A DNA stretch of 64,000 nucleotides from Sipunculus nudus (Eukaryota > Annelida > Sipuncula > Golfingiida > Sipunculidae). The stretch spans positions 50,690,079 to 50,754,078 of the forward strand of contig CM049309.1 in NCBI GenBank assembly GCA_026874595.1. Direction: 5' to 3'. A program made the translations under genes and the position numbers. This document shows positions 61,524-64,000 of this stretch, piece by piece (within the stretch, counting starts at the first letter, position 1; every line of letters begins with the position of its first letter). The notes under the pieces are model-generated. The model worked only from the letters and a program-made list of their open reading frames with translations. It had not been told where the DNA came from and ran no database searches.

Positions 61524-64000
61524 GAAAGTGCTTGCACACCATGCGATATAATTTTATATGTTTCGATAAAAATATATATGATCAGGGAAAAGCATGAAAA
61601 TTACATAATTGTTTTGGTAAACAGGTAAAAGAACTAAATAACGAGGGAAATCTGATCAAAATTGTATTATTAGTTTATCATCTTAACAGATGAAAATAAA
61701 AATAATTATTTTTATGCGGGGCGGGGGTGGGGGGGTTAAAATTGGCGCGGGCGGTCCCTGAGAACCATACCTTTTTGGCCTCAACACATCTTTTTGAAAG
61801 CATCTTCTCTTTTATTGTACCTATGTTTTAACGATTTTGTATTTTGTTTGTGTTTCAAGCTGCACACAAGGAATGAAAATGAGCGGAACTGACGGTTTAC
61901 TGGGTCCTTTATATTTCACTATTTTCACGATTAATAACATGAGATGGTGACACATTTCATACTCGTTAATGACATGTGACAGTTCTTGCCGATCCATGTC
62001 ACGCTCCAAAGTATTGTTTGACGCAATGAAAACGTTTCCTGCGTTTTTTTTTTTTTTTCACGATAAATGTCGATGACTTTCCTTTTATATGTGATGTTGA
62101 AGGTACGCATGCATTTTGTTTATTCACAGCCTTTTTTACTTGTTCTTTTCCCTGTATTGTTTTGTGCCCTTATTTTTATAGGTTTCCGGGGTTTTTTATT
62201 TCATTGCGTGAGAACGTATAAAACTTCATTTAAGAACCGCACATTAAAATGACAGATTCCTGACGTTACAAAGCCAACGGTCAAGTAACAGATTCCACAG
62301 AGCGAAGACGGTCTGCGTGCCGTGGCAGCGAATGGTAGGAAAACACATGGCAAATCTTTTTCATTTGTCGCAAGATCAATACTGCATTAGAAGACCATTT
62401 ATGGGTGGACCCGTGTAAAGACTGGCGTTATTACTGCGGAGTACCACACAATAAACAAGGGTGGGATAAATCAGCAGGAATGGCAATTTCTGATGTACGG
62501 TCCTTCAAGTTTACACCACATGCTTCACGTGGCAATTACATCTTGGGGGCTTTTATGACAATGCATGGGGCTTTAACGAAACCAGTTAGGCGCCGCAGTA
62601 TTGGTCATCGCCAATCTTTAGGGCTTCCACGAACCTGTAACCAGTGCCACGTTAACACCTCACGCAACTCTCTCTTAATAATCTCATGTTCCTACTCCAG
62701 GTATTTCTAAGGATAAATAGAGTCCTATATACTCAACAGCAAATTGAGTCAAGCTGCTTTGGAACAGGATATGTTTTAAGCAGGGTTGTGTGGTTTCTAA
62801 ATGTGGGAAAGCCCAGCTGTACTGTTGCATTCACTATGAATCAATAAACTGGTTGTAGAAAAAAAAAACTCCGGGACATATGATTGCGTATAAACTAATA
62901 GTATATTGACTAGACTGGGATATAAATACAACAAAATAATTATGCTTTAATGGTTGGCGTTACGTTTCCATGGCAATGTGAGGATACCAGCGTTGGTTAT
63001 GTTGATAACTTGCGTTGTTAGGCGTGTGCTGCATTTAAATTAAGTCTCACAATACACCGAAGAGTACCAGTCACTTACAACAGAGCTTGCCAACTAAGCG
63101 ATGCAAGCAAAGTTAAACAGGAAATTATATATGTTAAGTTGGTTAGAGGTTTTATGAATATGAAATTACATGGAAACAGAATGATTGACAGGAACCCCGC
63201 CCACCGGGCCACACGGTAATGGGTTCGCTGCAATCACACCTGCCCGTGTATGCCTCTTCAGGTGACGGCTGGTTCGGCCTCTTTAACAAGCAACAAGAGA
63301 CAGGGAAGACAGGTATTATTAGACATGCTAAATCCAGACATGGTGTCCACACCTTCAGACAAATCCCCAGGTTTACGTGTAATGACTGCTGTAAGATGCT
63401 GGCACCTGGTCTCTGCTATTAAGGTGTTATACCGGATTTGTTCACTGACCACAAGCACCTTCTCTTGATAACAAAAGAATTCAGAGTTTCTGTGCTGAGG
63501 GAGGCTGGCAGCCGGTACACCTACAGTGCATGACACGAAGACAAAATAAGTATGTGTTAGAAATACAAAAAGAAAATATCGTGTCCTCAGTCAAATGCGT
63601 GACACTTCATTGTCCGAGGTATTTGAAGATTCAGGCGAGTTTGGGTCTGATTTCTTGTAATTAAGTAATCAATGCGCGACCCATAATTAAATCATTATAA
63701 AAACCTATTATATGACGCATAAGGACAGAGGAATTTTCCCGAACACAATATAAAATCAGTTTTATTCTTCCCATCTTTAAGAAACTTTAAGATGAATCGC
63801 TGAGAGGGAAGATGGGTTGTTGATCTTCTTAACATCTGCACCAGTAATTCTCCTTTGCAAAATGCACCTGGGAAACCCTGAGTTCACTTGAATCTTATCG
63901 TTCATGTACAAAACCATATGACCGGAACTTTACTGAGTTTACCAATCAGATTATGTTCTTGAGTAATTGTTAACCGTCTGGTAATAGGTGTATATTTCCA

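Larger units (their letters stand above)
59910..64000. other. 5' flank of the receptor gene, no gene recognised
   Basis: Microsatellites cluster at 60.3-61.5 kb. Further open frames (60082-60462, partly reading the TA tract; 62405-62710; 63219-63536 on both strands) have no recognisable domain or consistent splice pattern. An upstream 5' UTR exon could lie here but cannot be seen. Confidence 0.6.

Noticed and set aside
1-64000. CRISPR arrays, bacterial operons, rRNA genes or viral genomes
   Set aside because: No regularly spaced short repeats with unique spacers, no dense coding, no rRNA-like sequence; the intron-rich, repeat-rich layout is that of an animal genome.

Overview
The window looks like a piece of a large, AT-rich animal genome. 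It has long introns with GT-AG splice sites, many long (TA)n tracts, a decayed non-LTR retrotransposon, tandem satellites and small non-autonomous elements. The repeat style suggests a marine lophotrochozoan, probably a mollusc. That is inference; nothing in the sequence fixes the species.

One gene is clearly supported. It lies on the minus strand and fills most of the window. It encodes the ligand-binding ectodomain of a natriuretic-peptide-receptor family protein (ANF-receptor / type I periplasmic-binding fold), and by remembered comparison it is closest to the clearance receptor NPR3 (NPR-C). Four consecutive coding segments join in phase. The first is a long exon carrying the signal peptide, present in two tandem copies: 1B at 58544-59252 and 1A at 56420-57128. 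Exon 2 is at 32659-32770, exon 3 at 17207-17402 and exon 4 at 2544-2679. Splice phases are 1 (exon 1 to 2), 2 (exon 2 to 3), 0 (exon 3 to 4) and 1 (leaving exon 4). The introns are about 24-26 kb, 15.3 kb and 14.5 kb. The rest of the gene (end of the ectodomain, transmembrane segment, and either a short tail or kinase-homology plus cyclase domains) lies beyond position 1, so enzymatic activity cannot be judged here.

The most interesting point is the first exon. A block of about 2.1 kb holding the exon, about 570 bp of 5' flank and about 600 bp of following intron is duplicated in tandem, with the two start regions 2124 bp apart. Both copies keep an open frame and the same perfect donor site, so they look like alternative first exons giving two receptor isoforms. 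The copies differ by 15 amino acids, 13 of them in the last ~100 residues. One difference replaces a cysteine that pairs in a conserved receptor disulfide with glycine, in copy 1A only.

The introns and 5' flank hold repeats and no other confident gene. Intron 3 has a two-family satellite array (10.46-11.96 kb). Intron 2 has a 400-bp element at 19.2-19.6 kb that looks like a miniature LTR retrotransposon with tRNA-like Pol III boxes in its LTRs, and a broken LINE (about 28.3-29.9 kb) bracketed by two ~60-bp repeats. The duplicated exon block carries a pogo/Tigger-like MITE. Intron 1 has a few GC-richer open stretches of unknown meaning. The region 59.9-64 kb upstream of the gene shows only microsatellites and unassigned sequence.
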